A DNA stretch of 64,000 nucleotides from CAZYTM01 sp964649725 (GTDB lineage: Bacteria > Desulfobacterota > Desulfuromonadia > Geobacterales > Geobacteraceae), in contig CAZYTM010000001.1 in NCBI GenBank assembly GCA_964649725.1, positions 496,001-560,000 of the forward strand. The letters run 5' to 3'. The position numbers were made by a program, and so were the translations under genes. Shown here one piece after another: positions 43,977 through 53,713 of the stretch. The notes under the pieces were generated by a model. That model had not been told where the DNA came from. It ran no database searches and saw only the letters and a list, made by a program, of their open reading frames with translations. Positions within the stretch are counted from its first letter, which is position 1. Each line of letters starts with the position of its first letter.

Positions 43977-45006
43977 CCGCCACCCCTGCCAGCCGCCGCT
44001 CCATCTCAATGGCCTGCTTCTCCCGCTTCAGCTCGGCTGCCAACTCTTCTTCGGTTGGCAGGTAGAGCTTGTAACGAGAGGCAAAAATCTGGGTGTCCCC
44101 CTCCGGCAGGGTGTAGCGCACCAGGGCATCGCTCTTGTCGGCGCAGAGAAGAATGCCGATGGGGAGATTGTCCCCTTCATTCATCATTTCGCGGGTGTAG
44201 TAGTTGACGTACATCTGCATCTGCCCCATGTCCTGATGGGTCAGCGTGCCGACCTTCAGGTCGATAAGAACAAAGCACTTGAGGACGTAGTTGTAAAAGA
44301 CCAGATCAATGAAGAAGTGCTGCCCTTCGACAGTAAACCGCTTCTGGCGGGCGACGAATGAGAAGCCGCGCCCCAGTTCCAGCAGAAACTCCTGCAACTT
44401 GCCGATGAGCGCCCCTTCCAACTCCTTTTCCCGGAAGCTGGAGGCATCACCAAGGCCGAGGAATTCAAGTACGTAGGGGTCTTTGATGATGTCATGCGGT
44501 GTGGGACCGGGTTCCAGTTCCTGAATTTCGGCTCTTACCGGCTCGCGGTCACGGCTTGCCAGCAGCCGTTCGTAATACAGCGATGCAATCTGCCGTTCAA
44601 GCTGACGGGTGCTCCAGTTGGCGGCGATACACTCATCAAGATAAAATGCCCTGACGGATTCCTTTTCAACACGCAGCAGTAGACGGTAATGGGTCCAGGT
44701 CAATTGTGGACGCAGTGCGTCTACAATTGGATAGGCCAGATAAAAAGCCCGCATTTTTGAGATATTGGTTCGATCAAATCCTTTTCCGAATTCAGTGGTA
44801 AGACGCTTTGACAGCTCATCCAGCAAGTACGTCCCGTAATCTGATCGTGTTTTACCGTTCTGCTCCTCTTCTATAATCACTCTGCCAATGTTCCAATAAG
44901 CTTGCACCATGGTAAAATTAACGGCTCGATAGGCTTGGGAACGAGCGGCTGCAAGAACTTCCCTGACTCGTCCATAAATCTGATCCAAGGTTGCTGCCGG
45001 CTTCAT
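43969..45006 (-). CDS. YhcG/DUF1016-family PD-(D/E)XK nuclease-like protein
   Basis: A 345-residue protein. The N-terminal DUF1016 helical domain includes AYWNIGRVIIEEEQNG, and the C-terminal domain is a PD-(D/E)XK-type fold with GQHFFIDLVFYN and FVLIDLKVG (Asp and Asp-x-Lys). Family members are often found within type I restriction operons. It overlaps hsdM by 4 bp and hsdS by 8 bp, so it is made with the modification enzyme. Whether it supports restriction or acts alone is unknown. Confidence 0.88.
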   Translation of the reverse strand: MKPAATLDQIYGRVREVLAAARSQAYRAVNFTMVQAYWNIGRVIIEEEQNGKTRSDYGTYLLDELSKRLTTEFGKGFDRTNISKMRAFYLAYPIVDALRPQLTWTHYRLLLRVEKESVRAFYLDECIAANWSTRQLERQIASLYYERLLASRDREPVRAEIQELEPGPTPHDIIKDPYVLEFLGLGDASSFREKELEGALIGKLQEFLLELGRGFSFVARQKRFTVEGQHFFIDLVFYNYVLKCFVLIDLKVGTLTHQDMGQMQMYVNYYTREMMNEGDNLPIGILLCADKSDALVRYTLPEGDTQIFASRYKLYLPTEEELAAELKREKQAIEMERRLAGVADE

Positions 45007-46541
45007 ACGACACCTCCCATAAGTACCTGCCGGATTTCGCCCATTATCTCCAGTATCCGCTGTTCTTTCCGGACAATATCCTCCACCAACTGCTCCGGTG
45101 GCAGATGTTCAAAATCCTCTTTGGCGGTGGGATTCTTGATGTCCAGATTGAAGCTGTTTTCGATTATCTGTTCGACCGGCACCCGCCAGGCGTGCTCGTT
45201 CTCCTCTCTGCTGTTCCACCACGCCAGGCAATCACCGAACTCCTCGAACTGGACCGGCTGGGTCTTGGTGTAGTTCTTCCTCCCTTCAGGTAACGGCTGC
45301 TCGTAATACCAGACTTCCCTGGTCGGTCCGGAGCGGTCGAAGAAAAGAAGGTTGGTGGGAATGCCGGTATAGGGGGCGAAGACCCCATTAGGCAACCGAA
45401 CGATGGTGTGAAGATTGAACTCTTTGAGAAGTCTTTCCTTAACTCGACCACAGATGCCGTCACCAAAGAGCACCCCATTGGGAACGACTACCCCGGCCCG
45501 CCCAGGTTTGGGCTGACGTTTGAGCTTGCGCATGATCATCTGAAGGAAGAGCAGCGTTGTTTCCGAAGTCTGCATCTCGGCCGGAAAGTTGTTGAGAATC
45601 CCTTTTTCCTCTTCGCCGCCAAAAGGAGGATTGGTGAGGATCACATCCACCCGGTCTCGGTCACCGATTTCATTGAGCGGAAAGCGAAGACTGTTATCCG
45701 GATCGATTCTTGGAAATTCCAATCCATGCAGCAGCAGGTTCATCTGCACCAGCAGATAAGGCAGCGGTTTGGCTTCACCACCATAAATGCTGCTCCCTTG
45801 CAGAGTCTTCCGGTCTTCAACCGTCTTGCACTGCTTTTCCAGGTGACTGTACGCCTCCACGAGAAAGCCGCCGGTGCCGCAGGCGGGATCGAGGATGGTT
45901 TCTCCCAGCTTTGGATCAAGCACGTCCACCATGAAGCGGACCACAGGCCGTGGAGTGTAGAACTCGCCTGCATCCCCGGCCGCGTCCCGCATTTCCTTGA
46001 GCATGGATTCGTACAGATGGCTCAGGGTGTGGATCTCATCCGATGAAGTAAAATGGATGCCGTTCACCTTGTTGATCACGTCCCGCAGAAGGTAGCCGTT
46101 GATCATCCGGTTGATAGTGCCTTTGAAGACGGTGGCGATGACATCACGCCGATCTCCACCGTTAACTCCCTGAAGACCGCGAAGATAGGCAAACAGTCCC
46201 TCGCCCCTTGTCCCATCGGGACGGACAGCTTCATCGTTGTTGACGAAGGCAATCAGTTCATCACCAGTAATCCCATCCTCTCGGGCGGCCCAGTCCCGCC
46301 AGCGGTATGGTGATTCAATGGCAGGGCGGAACTTTTCATCGGAAAGGATTGCTTCCTCTTCCCGAATTCGCTCCATATCGTCGAGGAACTTGAGGAACAT
46401 GATCCAGGTGAGAACAGGAAGCCGGTCGATGTCGCCGGAGAGCCCCTTGTCCTTGCGCATAATGTCACGGGAGGATTTTACGATGGAGCCCAACTGTTGG
46501 GCGGTGGTCTGAGGTTGGGCAGTTTTTGCAGTGCGGGCCAT
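45003..46541 (-). CDS. hsdM: Type I restriction-modification methyltransferase HsdM
   Basis: An N6-adenine DNA methyltransferase of 512 residues. SAM motif DPACGTGGFLVEAY and catalytic NPPFGG are present, with the N-terminal HsdM helical domain (KFLDDMERIREEE). It pairs with HsdS to protect host sites and with HsdR to restrict foreign DNA. AAAGGA precedes the ATG. hsdR lies 7.2 kb upstream, with four other genes in between, which is unusual spacing. Confidence 0.97.
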   Translation of the reverse strand: MARTAKTAQPQTTAQQLGSIVKSSRDIMRKDKGLSGDIDRLPVLTWIMFLKFLDDMERIREEEAILSDEKFRPAIESPYRWRDWAAREDGITGDELIAFVNNDEAVRPDGTRGEGLFAYLRGLQGVNGGDRRDVIATVFKGTINRMINGYLLRDVINKVNGIHFTSSDEIHTLSHLYESMLKEMRDAAGDAGEFYTPRPVVRFMVDVLDPKLGETILDPACGTGGFLVEAYSHLEKQCKTVEDRKTLQGSSIYGGEAKPLPYLLVQMNLLLHGLEFPRIDPDNSLRFPLNEIGDRDRVDVILTNPPFGGEEEKGILNNFPAEMQTSETTLLFLQMIMRKLKRQPKPGRAGVVVPNGVLFGDGICGRVKERLLKEFNLHTIVRLPNGVFAPYTGIPTNLLFFDRSGPTREVWYYEQPLPEGRKNYTKTQPVQFEEFGDCLAWWNSREENEHAWRVPVEQIIENSFNLDIKNPTAKEDFEHLPPEQLVEDIVRKEQRILEIMGEIRQVLMGGVV

Positions 46542-46636
46542 TTGGTTCCTTTATATTCAGCAATGGAATTGCGGGTCCTTTTCCATCTCTTTACCAGACT
46601 TGAGTTTGTTTTTATGCCATCTTTGAGCGCATGTGA

Positions 46637-47503
46637 CTATATCAACGGGTCATTTGGCAATCGCCCATTCGCATGCATTTGTTGGAAAATCCATTGCGAT
46701 ACAAGCGGATCAAGTAAGCCAGACACAAATATGGAATCCCAGTTATTCTTGCCCCGGTGTCTGTCATCGAGCATATCAAGTTCTTCATTAAGCGCATCTC
46801 GAAGTGCTACAAGTGTGGGCGGATTCTGCTTGAAAGCTCTCACTGCCAGACTGGGCTTACGGCATAGATCGATCCACTTATCTCGAAGATATCCCTTTAT
46901 CGCTGTTCGTTCAACTATGGAGCTAACGTGGAAGTTGATCGCCGTATATTCAGGGTGCGTATTATTTACGAGCAATCGGAGCCCCACTCGAGGCACTGGG
47001 CCAAGATCTTCGAAATGCGCTGCGATTAACCGTTCGGCTAGACAGTCGTCAAAATATGGATGCAAGATGCGTTCGTTTGCATTAGGTCCTGTCAGAACCT
47101 CTTGCCGCTTACTATTGCATTTGCAAGCCGGCACGAGGTTGAGAGAAAAAACAACGAATGCTGCATGGCTACTTTGAGGCAACAAGTGATCAAGTGTTCC
47201 GCGGTGAAACGAACCACACATGGGGCAGGTGAGATACTCTGTAGCCTCACGTAGTGTTGTGATGTGCTCAAGGTCCTTCGGCGGCTTCTTGTAATGAGCC
47301 TTCAAATGGGTCTTTACCGCAGGGGATACACCTACTGGCACGACGGTATAGGCGTTGCCGTGGGCAGCATCATATTGCGTATAACCTTGCAGGATAGCCG
47401 CAACAGCGCTCTGTAGAACCGGGTAGCTCCCGGCCCTCGGATTATTTGCCAAGTTCTGCAATGCCGCGTGATCATCGTATGTTGGGCGCGGAATCTTGTT
47501 CAT
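46637..47503 (-). CDS. HNH endonuclease, Septu PtuB-like
   Basis: A 288-residue protein with an HNH zinc-finger nuclease core: CPMC (93-96), DH at 105-106, Asn at 122 in SLNLVPACKCN and two more Cys. The regions before and after are helical with no recognised domain. Its start overlaps the stop of the ATPase gene as ATGA. A RecF/SMC-like ATPase followed by an HNH nuclease is the layout of the Septu anti-phage system (PtuA-PtuB). No reverse transcriptase is nearby, so it is not a retron effector. Confidence 0.85.
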   Translation of the reverse strand: MNKIPRPTYDDHAALQNLANNPRAGSYPVLQSAVAAILQGYTQYDAAHGNAYTVVPVGVSPAVKTHLKAHYKKPPKDLEHITTLREATEYLTCPMCGSFHRGTLDHLLPQSSHAAFVVFSLNLVPACKCNSKRQEVLTGPNANERILHPYFDDCLAERLIAAHFEDLGPVPRVGLRLLVNNTHPEYTAINFHVSSIVERTAIKGYLRDKWIDLCRKPSLAVRAFKQNPPTLVALRDALNEELDMLDDRHRGKNNWDSIFVSGLLDPLVSQWIFQQMHANGRLPNDPLI

Positions 47504-49146
47504 TGATTTCTTGCAGCCTCCATCGACTCTCTTAACGTTCCCAGTATCTCCAACGAGAGTTCGTTCTTATATCGAGCATATACTTCTTCCCATGTATTGA
47601 ATCTTGCGCACAGACGCTCCGCCACAGTCGAGGCGAGTTGAGAAGGCTCATCCTCGCCAAATACGAAGTAGGAAATGGCACCGACGTCTGCGCCGAAGGT
47701 TCGCAGTGCTATTGGCTCTGTCCTTACGTAACCGTCCTGATCATAACGCAGTACCGTTACCTGATCCTGAAACACCTCTCGAACAAAATAGGCAGAGTGA
47801 GTCGCGATGATGGCAGCCGAGCCGGTCTGATCTAGTAAGTTATCCAGCAAGGCAACGAACTGGCTGATAAAGTTCGGATGCAGGTGAGTTTCGGGTTCAT
47901 CCAGCAACAGTAACGAGCCATTCTCTACATGAAGACTTGCCTGCGCAGCAAACCGCAAAAAGGAAATCTCACCGCTACTTAATGGGTAGCCAGACCCTGC
48001 AACCAGGCGAACCGGTTCCTTTCGTGTATCGACCGCAGCGAATTTCTCTAGGGCACTCTGCTCACCACCATGTGTTAGTGTATGTAAAGGTATGGGCTTC
48101 CCTCTGCCATCCCTGACCGGCAGACAGATTTGGTCTCTGTTATCGATTGCTTTCAGCGCTATCAGGAAGATATCCCACCGAGTCGAGTCTCCTATGTGTT
48201 CCTCGGAGCGAGCAAGCTGAACCACCAGGTCAGTCACTCCAGTCCCTTTGCGCACAGTCCCGGAACGGTTGAGCGAGAAACGTCGATACCAGATTCGCGG
48301 ACGCTTGCGCCTATCCCCTGGGAAGACAGATCCAGCCTCATTGGTTGGGGCAAAAGCGAGAATACGATTGACCAGAATGCGATCCCCAGTTTCCCCATCG
48401 AGGAGGGATTCATTGCCGTCCAGCGCAGCTCGTGCTATCCGGCCCAACGTTTGGCTCTTTCCTACACCATTCTTACCTATGACCACAGCGATCCTTTTTG
48501 GAAGATCTGCTTCATGGTCGAACCGGAAAGTCAGATCATGCTCGTTCTGGAGGCCAGATAACTGGAAATGAATAGCGAGAACCTTCGACAGTTTACGAAA
48601 CTCCTCGAATTCAAGCCCTCTTAGTATCGGAGCGGCATTCTTAAAAGCAAAGTACGCCTCTGAGTTTCGCACGAACGATTTCAAAAAGACATCGGAGCTA
48701 GTAGCTTTGTCCAGCCAATTAGCATTCGTCTTGAATTCATGGAGTGCAACGAGGTCCTTCAGTGCCTTCAGTACTTCCGTTGAACGGTCGACGCCGAACT
48801 TTTGCACGATACTGCGATAAGCTTCCATGCTTGGCAGCATAGTGAAAAACCTGTGCGTATCGGTTGCCGGCAACGTTAAGTTATCTATCCCTTTCAACAG
48901 TTGCTCTAGTATTTTCACTCCATTGGGCTCATCTGACGAAGAAGTGATAAAGCCAATATAAGCTACCGTAGTGTGATCAGCCTCCTCTTCAGTCAATCGG
49001 ATGCGAACATCGACTTTGCTCCGGTGACCAAAGTCATTCCACCTATCCTCGCTCGGGACAATCAGCACTGAATTGACTGGGAGTTGTGTGCGCAGTGAAG
49101 CCCGCGTTCCAAACATAACTGTGACGTTGTCCTTATTCTGTCCCAT
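47500..49146 (-). CDS. RecF/SMC-like ATPase, Septu PtuA-like
   Basis: A 548-residue ABC-type ATPase. Walker A GKNGVGKS (224-231), signature LSSGE (389-393), Walker B LLLLDEPE (412-419) and the switch His in IIATHS (450). The first 215 residues before Walker A are an unusual extension: PtuA-type proteins normally place Walker A near the N-terminus. It may therefore be a distinct subtype with an added sensor domain. AGGGA precedes the ATG. It is coupled to the HNH gene and 87 bp downstream of the 1072-residue gene. Confidence 0.85.
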   Translation of the reverse strand: MGQNKDNVTVMFGTRASLRTQLPVNSVLIVPSEDRWNDFGHRSKVDVRIRLTEEEADHTTVAYIGFITSSSDEPNGVKILEQLLKGIDNLTLPATDTHRFFTMLPSMEAYRSIVQKFGVDRSTEVLKALKDLVALHEFKTNANWLDKATSSDVFLKSFVRNSEAYFAFKNAAPILRGLEFEEFRKLSKVLAIHFQLSGLQNEHDLTFRFDHEADLPKRIAVVIGKNGVGKSQTLGRIARAALDGNESLLDGETGDRILVNRILAFAPTNEAGSVFPGDRRKRPRIWYRRFSLNRSGTVRKGTGVTDLVVQLARSEEHIGDSTRWDIFLIALKAIDNRDQICLPVRDGRGKPIPLHTLTHGGEQSALEKFAAVDTRKEPVRLVAGSGYPLSSGEISFLRFAAQASLHVENGSLLLLDEPETHLHPNFISQFVALLDNLLDQTGSAAIIATHSAYFVREVFQDQVTVLRYDQDGYVRTEPIALRTFGADVGAISYFVFGEDEPSQLASTVAERLCARFNTWEEVYARYKNELSLEILGTLRESMEAARNQ

Positions 49147-49232
49147 CTGATTCCCTCATGCTAATAGCTATAGCCCTTTCAAAGATAAATTGTATCGCCA
49201 ATCGGCGTCAGAACAGACCGGTGGAGTTAGTA

Positions 49233-52200
49233 CTACTTTTTGAACTCACTACTGAGTCCGAGCGCCATCGCCTCGATGTCATTCTGGCCGATTTCGGACG
49301 CCGCTTTTACGCTCAACTTCCTCTTCATGATCGACAAGTCCGAGAGTAATTCCGGTTTTCCCGTGCCTTTCCAGATGGCAGGAAGGAGAGCAAAATTCCC
49401 CGCTCTACCATACGCTTCGAGGAAGCGTGAGAGGTTGACATCTGACTCCGCGTGCATGGTGTTTATGCGAGCCGCGACCATCACTTGCTGTTTGCCTGGC
49501 AACTCGTCCTCGGTCCGAAGGCGTGATGTGATTAACACGCGATAGTGAGCTGGATTCTCGGCAGAGATATCGCGAACTATCGCTAGGTATATATCATCTT
49601 GCTCGTCAATTTGCCCAAAACGATCGCGCCAACGCTCGAAGATCTTCCTGCCAGCATCGTAGTTCGTAAAAAGCAAGGCGATCACTGGCGGATGGGGTGG
49701 CCCCCAATCAGCGAAAGCGGTTCCGGTCCATCCAGCCCGGTCCCACAAATGGATATCGATGATCGATTTTACACTGAGATCGCGATGATCCTTAAACGGT
49801 GGTTCCTCAGGATTACTTGACAGCTTTTCGTTTAATACCTCCGCATCCTCCTGCGGTTTCAGCCGGCGGCGGACAATATTGGGACGCGACAGTAGAAGCG
49901 TGAACGTGGTCTTAGCAAGCCTAGTCCAGTCACTCAATCGAGATATACCTCTTTTGAAAAGGCGCGAGCGACTGTTACAGGCCACCAGGATCATCGAGAT
50001 ACGGTGAAGTACAGCATCGTCACTGAAAAAACGGTTAAACGTGGCATTAATGTCTCGCACGGCACAGGTAGCGACGAAGATGGAGCTTGATAACCCCACA
50101 AGCATTTTTTGGACCTCTTCCTGCTGCCCAAACGTCCCTGGCAGCAGCCCAGCGGGCCAACTAACGTTAGCCATCATTCGCTCCTCATCGAGGATAAATG
50201 TAGGGTGGGATGCAGTGGCGGTTTCCTCTATCTTGACAATGAACACCTCCGCGTGCGGTGGGGCCTCAAAATCAATTGTTGTCGCAAATAATGCCTCAAT
50301 CGAGCCAATTACTGCCTCAGCGGCAAGACTCGCGGATTCGGAACCTTCATGATGCACTTCAATTCGAATACCCAGCACCGTCGATGCATAAATCTGTGAA
50401 CCAACTTCATTGAAGACCACTGGCCTACCCAGATTATTTGATGCCGGCTGGCTCGCGAGCAGAGTGTAAAACTCTATGATTTCCTCTGTTGTCGCTTCTG
50501 CGGGTATCCAACCTTGTTGGCGGAGTAACTGTTCATAGCCGAGTGCGTAAAGAAGAGTTATTTTACTGTGTTGCAGGCCAAGCCCGCCAAGCACTTCCGG
50601 AAGTCCACCAACCCGTTCGAGTTCTGCCGCTGTGAAATTCATGATCTGGCTAGCCAGTACCATGTCGAATTCCAGTAAGCGCTTCTCCATAAGTTCCTTT
50701 GACTCGTCAGTAAGTGGCAGGCCAGCGACGCAACCGCGAACCAACCTTATGGACTCAAACTCATCGGGTAAATGCCGAAGCTCGACCGAGATCCAGCCGA
50801 GCAGCATAATGGTCGGCACGACTGAGGCAGGCAGATCGTTATTCTCCTCGGCGTCGATGAAGATCGACGCGATAGCAAATATGCAGCTTGCGCGTGCGGC
50901 CCATAGCAGACCAGCACTACGGTATGCAAGCGAAAGCAACCTTACCGCTTCAATGAGTGAATCCGTGTACTCTTTCTTGCTGAGTTGGTGCGCAGCCTTG
51001 CCAAGTAGGCGAATCATTTCGAGATTGTTGTCGAAATCCAGCTGCTGGGCACGCTTGAGGAGTACGAGGGCACCTTCTCCTTCTCCTTTTCGCTCTGAAA
51101 CAAACGCTGACGTCTGGTCCACGAGGCGGGCGTATCCGGGATCCTTAGCAGCGATATTGCCGAAGACTTCGACCATTTGCACTAGGCGCTCGGCTGAGAA
51201 CTCTCCGAGGCCCTTTGCCTGTTCGACAACCTCGGAAAATTGCGGCCAAAGTACTTCGAGGGCAGCGTCGTCACGGGCCATAACAGCTTGATTGGTCTGA
51301 ATCACGAGTAAAGACATTCGTGCCTCTAAGGCATTGTTCGGCCGTTCCATGTCCTTGGCAAGCACGTCCAGGCGGTGGCTTAATCGGGCAACTCGCTCCT
51401 CAAGCTTTGCGTCATCAGCCGATAGGTGTTCATGAATAACAGTATTGAATAATAGATGAGCAAGGTTACACAGAAACTCGAGGTTTCGTGCATAGTCAGT
51501 CTCCAGTGTGAGCAACTCAAACCGGTTATAATTGTCGTTAAGAAACGCGATGTCGTCGAACCACCAGAAGCCAGTCCAGATTCGTTCATACTCCGCCTCA
51601 AGCCGCTGTCGGTAAGTACCTTGGGATTCGGCAAGGCGAACGGCGCGCGCAAACCGACCTTCTGTTTCCGTTCGGGGACGTTCAAGGTTGCGGGACAGCT
51701 TTGCCGCGACCAAAGCTTCCGTAACGCACTGTCCCTCCATGCCTGTAAATCTTTCCGGATCAGTGAGTGCCTTCTCGATATCCTCGAGCTGCTGTAAACG
51801 TGAGTAGTCCGATGGTCCAAGGCGAAGTGAATCTGTGATTTCGCGTCCAACGCTCAAATAGTTGAATGCGAGGTCCTTGCGTTCACCGTCAATAACCTGC
51901 TCGACAATCCATGTACGGTCCAAAATGGTGACATTTACATCGTATTGCTTGGTCAGTTCATCCTCTAAGCGGGCACGATCCTTGGCGCGAGCGAATCGCG
52001 CAGTAACGCAGTATATTTTCTGGTATCCACGGTCAGTCGCGATAATCCCGTCTACGTCCCCGCGTATTTTCTCGGCCCATGTTTTTTTGGCACTGAAAGC
52101 GAACGCCCAACGTTCACGCCCGGCATTTGCTTCGCCAATATAGGAGAGAGTAGCGATTTCGTCTGCAACTTCGATGGTTTCAGTATCGGCTTTGCTGTCA

Positions 52201-52451
52201 CCGCCACCTTCAGGGCCGGTGGCAGGCTTTAAGTTCGGGCAGATAGTGCGCTCGCACAGTTTTCGGCAAAAAATTTCAAAGGAGTGAGTTTGATTGCGCG
52301 CTGTGATCGTCTCTAGATGATATTCGAGCGTCGGTGCGTCGAGTTGGTATGTTGTGCGGTCTACAGAGTCCGAATAATATTCAGGGCGCAGCCTGCGCAT
52401 GAAGGCTGATGGAGACACTTTCTCACGCTTATCTCTCTCCATAACTGACAT
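49233..52451 (-). CDS. Large PD-(D/E)XK-like nuclease with helical repeats, unknown defence role
   Basis: A 1072-residue protein that I do not recognise as a named system. The N-terminal 140 residues look like a PD-(D/E)XK (Mrr-like) nuclease: E59 in SFEIFCRKL, GPEGGGDSKAD with D85, and FAFSAKK with K122. Residues 200-640 are almost all helical and TPR-like. Residues 650-1072 form a mixed domain with HLWDRAGWTGTAFADWGPP. No P-loop is visible, so it is not a STAND ATPase. A strong GGAGGAG precedes the ATG. Its neighbours are a PIN-like gene 83 bp upstream and the ATPase 87 bp downstream. Confidence 0.75.
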   Translation of the reverse strand: MSVMERDKREKVSPSAFMRRLRPEYYSDSVDRTTYQLDAPTLEYHLETITARNQTHSFEIFCRKLCERTICPNLKPATGPEGGGDSKADTETIEVADEIATLSYIGEANAGRERWAFAFSAKKTWAEKIRGDVDGIIATDRGYQKIYCVTARFARAKDRARLEDELTKQYDVNVTILDRTWIVEQVIDGERKDLAFNYLSVGREITDSLRLGPSDYSRLQQLEDIEKALTDPERFTGMEGQCVTEALVAAKLSRNLERPRTETEGRFARAVRLAESQGTYRQRLEAEYERIWTGFWWFDDIAFLNDNYNRFELLTLETDYARNLEFLCNLAHLLFNTVIHEHLSADDAKLEERVARLSHRLDVLAKDMERPNNALEARMSLLVIQTNQAVMARDDAALEVLWPQFSEVVEQAKGLGEFSAERLVQMVEVFGNIAAKDPGYARLVDQTSAFVSERKGEGEGALVLLKRAQQLDFDNNLEMIRLLGKAAHQLSKKEYTDSLIEAVRLLSLAYRSAGLLWAARASCIFAIASIFIDAEENNDLPASVVPTIMLLGWISVELRHLPDEFESIRLVRGCVAGLPLTDESKELMEKRLLEFDMVLASQIMNFTAAELERVGGLPEVLGGLGLQHSKITLLYALGYEQLLRQQGWIPAEATTEEIIEFYTLLASQPASNNLGRPVVFNEVGSQIYASTVLGIRIEVHHEGSESASLAAEAVIGSIEALFATTIDFEAPPHAEVFIVKIEETATASHPTFILDEERMMANVSWPAGLLPGTFGQQEEVQKMLVGLSSSIFVATCAVRDINATFNRFFSDDAVLHRISMILVACNSRSRLFKRGISRLSDWTRLAKTTFTLLLSRPNIVRRRLKPQEDAEVLNEKLSSNPEEPPFKDHRDLSVKSIIDIHLWDRAGWTGTAFADWGPPHPPVIALLFTNYDAGRKIFERWRDRFGQIDEQDDIYLAIVRDISAENPAHYRVLITSRLRTEDELPGKQQVMVAARINTMHAESDVNLSRFLEAYGRAGNFALLPAIWKGTGKPELLSDLSIMKRKLSVKAASEIGQNDIEAMALGLSSEFKK

Positions 52452-52533
52452 TTACTCCTCCAACAGCATTTTCAAACAATAACGTCACAAGGCGCACCGG
52501 CGGAGCGGAGCGAAGACCGTGGGCCGCCGCTGG

Positions 52534-53652
52534 TTAGCTTTCGAGCTCTTGGAGACATTCCACAACATCATCAAGTTTCCAAAGGGTTTTGCAGTTGAAT
52601 AATATGTCGTATTTGAGAAGATCCTGCGTCACAAGGTGGCAAAGCCTTTTTTCAGTAAAGAAATAATTACAATGCCCAAGTGCAGCCGCCGCATGGCGAA
52701 AATCATGCATATCATTGTCTTGATATTTCTGTTTTTTATCCCATCTAACAGCAGCATGAAGACCTGCATGGATTCTAAATGACGGGAGTTCCTGTTCAAT
52801 TTTGTTGAGCTTGAACAGGTTGTAAATCATGTTCGCGAATAGTTGCCCCGAGTCACTTCGTTCCAGTTCATCGGGTTTTGGTGGATAACCATAATGCTTC
52901 TCGTATTTGTAAGCGAATAAATCCTGAAAATCCGCCTTATACGAGTCCACCATGCCTGCAATTTCAGAGAGAAACATTTGATTGAATGTTTTGTTCTGAT
53001 GCATGTGAGCAAATTTACCGACATTTAGTCGCTCTGAATATCCACGGAAAGGCGGGAGTCGTGGGGCACCATTCTTGGACATTGTTTCAACTATATCCAT
53101 CAACGACATGGACCACATTTTATCAAAAAATGCTTTTTGAATCAGAGTATTGACGTCTTTAGGGAATTTGTCATGCTCAGGTGATAAAAACCCAAGGTTA
53201 TATGCCACCTTCGTCCAAACCAACTCCTGTATGGAGTATAGTGAACTGCCAAGTTGGGTCTCCAAAAAATGAAATACCTCCAACCGGACTCTCTCCTCTC
53301 CTGAAAGTAGAGAAACTCCCCTGGAAAATGAATCTATTAGAGCCACAGTAGATTTTAAAGTTGCCGTATCTGTCTGTTTCAAAACCTCAACAAAAACATC
53401 TTCGCATATCGGAAATATATACTGGCCAGAAGCAGCAATTTGTTCAGCAAGAGCCAACATCTGAAGCTGCTTTTCATCTCTTGCTCTTCCAAGCTTTGCG
53501 TCACGCAACAGTAACCAGTATTTCGTGTCTAGGTAGATTTTTTTCGTGCCAAGTAGACTCGTACCCAGCTCAACCTTTTTCTCCTTTACGTAGGCGTCTA
53601 CGGGTATATTCGGCTCCTGCTTATGTTTTTCAAATGTATCTAAGAACTTCAT
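52534..53652 (-). CDS. PIN-like domain protein
   Basis: A 372-residue protein with spaced acidic residues typical of PIN-like RNases: D42 in IYLDTKYW, E89 in DVFVEVLKQ, and D314 and D317 in DNDMHDFRHAAAALG, followed by NYFFTEK. A long helical insertion (about 100-300) separates the halves. PIN domains cut RNA with metal ions and are common toxins or effectors. AAGGA precedes the ATG. It lies between hsdR and the large nuclease-like gene on the same strand and may form a two-gene unit with the latter. Domain assignment is by pattern only. Confidence 0.65.
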   Translation of the reverse strand: MKFLDTFEKHKQEPNIPVDAYVKEKKVELGTSLLGTKKIYLDTKYWLLLRDAKLGRARDEKQLQMLALAEQIAASGQYIFPICEDVFVEVLKQTDTATLKSTVALIDSFSRGVSLLSGEERVRLEVFHFLETQLGSSLYSIQELVWTKVAYNLGFLSPEHDKFPKDVNTLIQKAFFDKMWSMSLMDIVETMSKNGAPRLPPFRGYSERLNVGKFAHMHQNKTFNQMFLSEIAGMVDSYKADFQDLFAYKYEKHYGYPPKPDELERSDSGQLFANMIYNLFKLNKIEQELPSFRIHAGLHAAVRWDKKQKYQDNDMHDFRHAAAALGHCNYFFTEKRLCHLVTQDLLKYDILFNCKTLWKLDDVVECLQELES

Positions 53653-53713
53653 TCTTATCCTTAAGCTAACGCCATAAGGCTGCCTAATGAATCATGACAT
53701 CCGTATCCCCGCG

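Noticed and set aside
46637..49146. A retron (the ATPase-HNH pair can be a retron effector)
   Set aside because: No reverse transcriptase gene and no msr-msd-like region are present near the pair.
49233..52451. An Avs-type STAND protein
   Set aside because: The N-terminal nuclease-like part fits, but no Walker A motif is visible anywhere in the protein.
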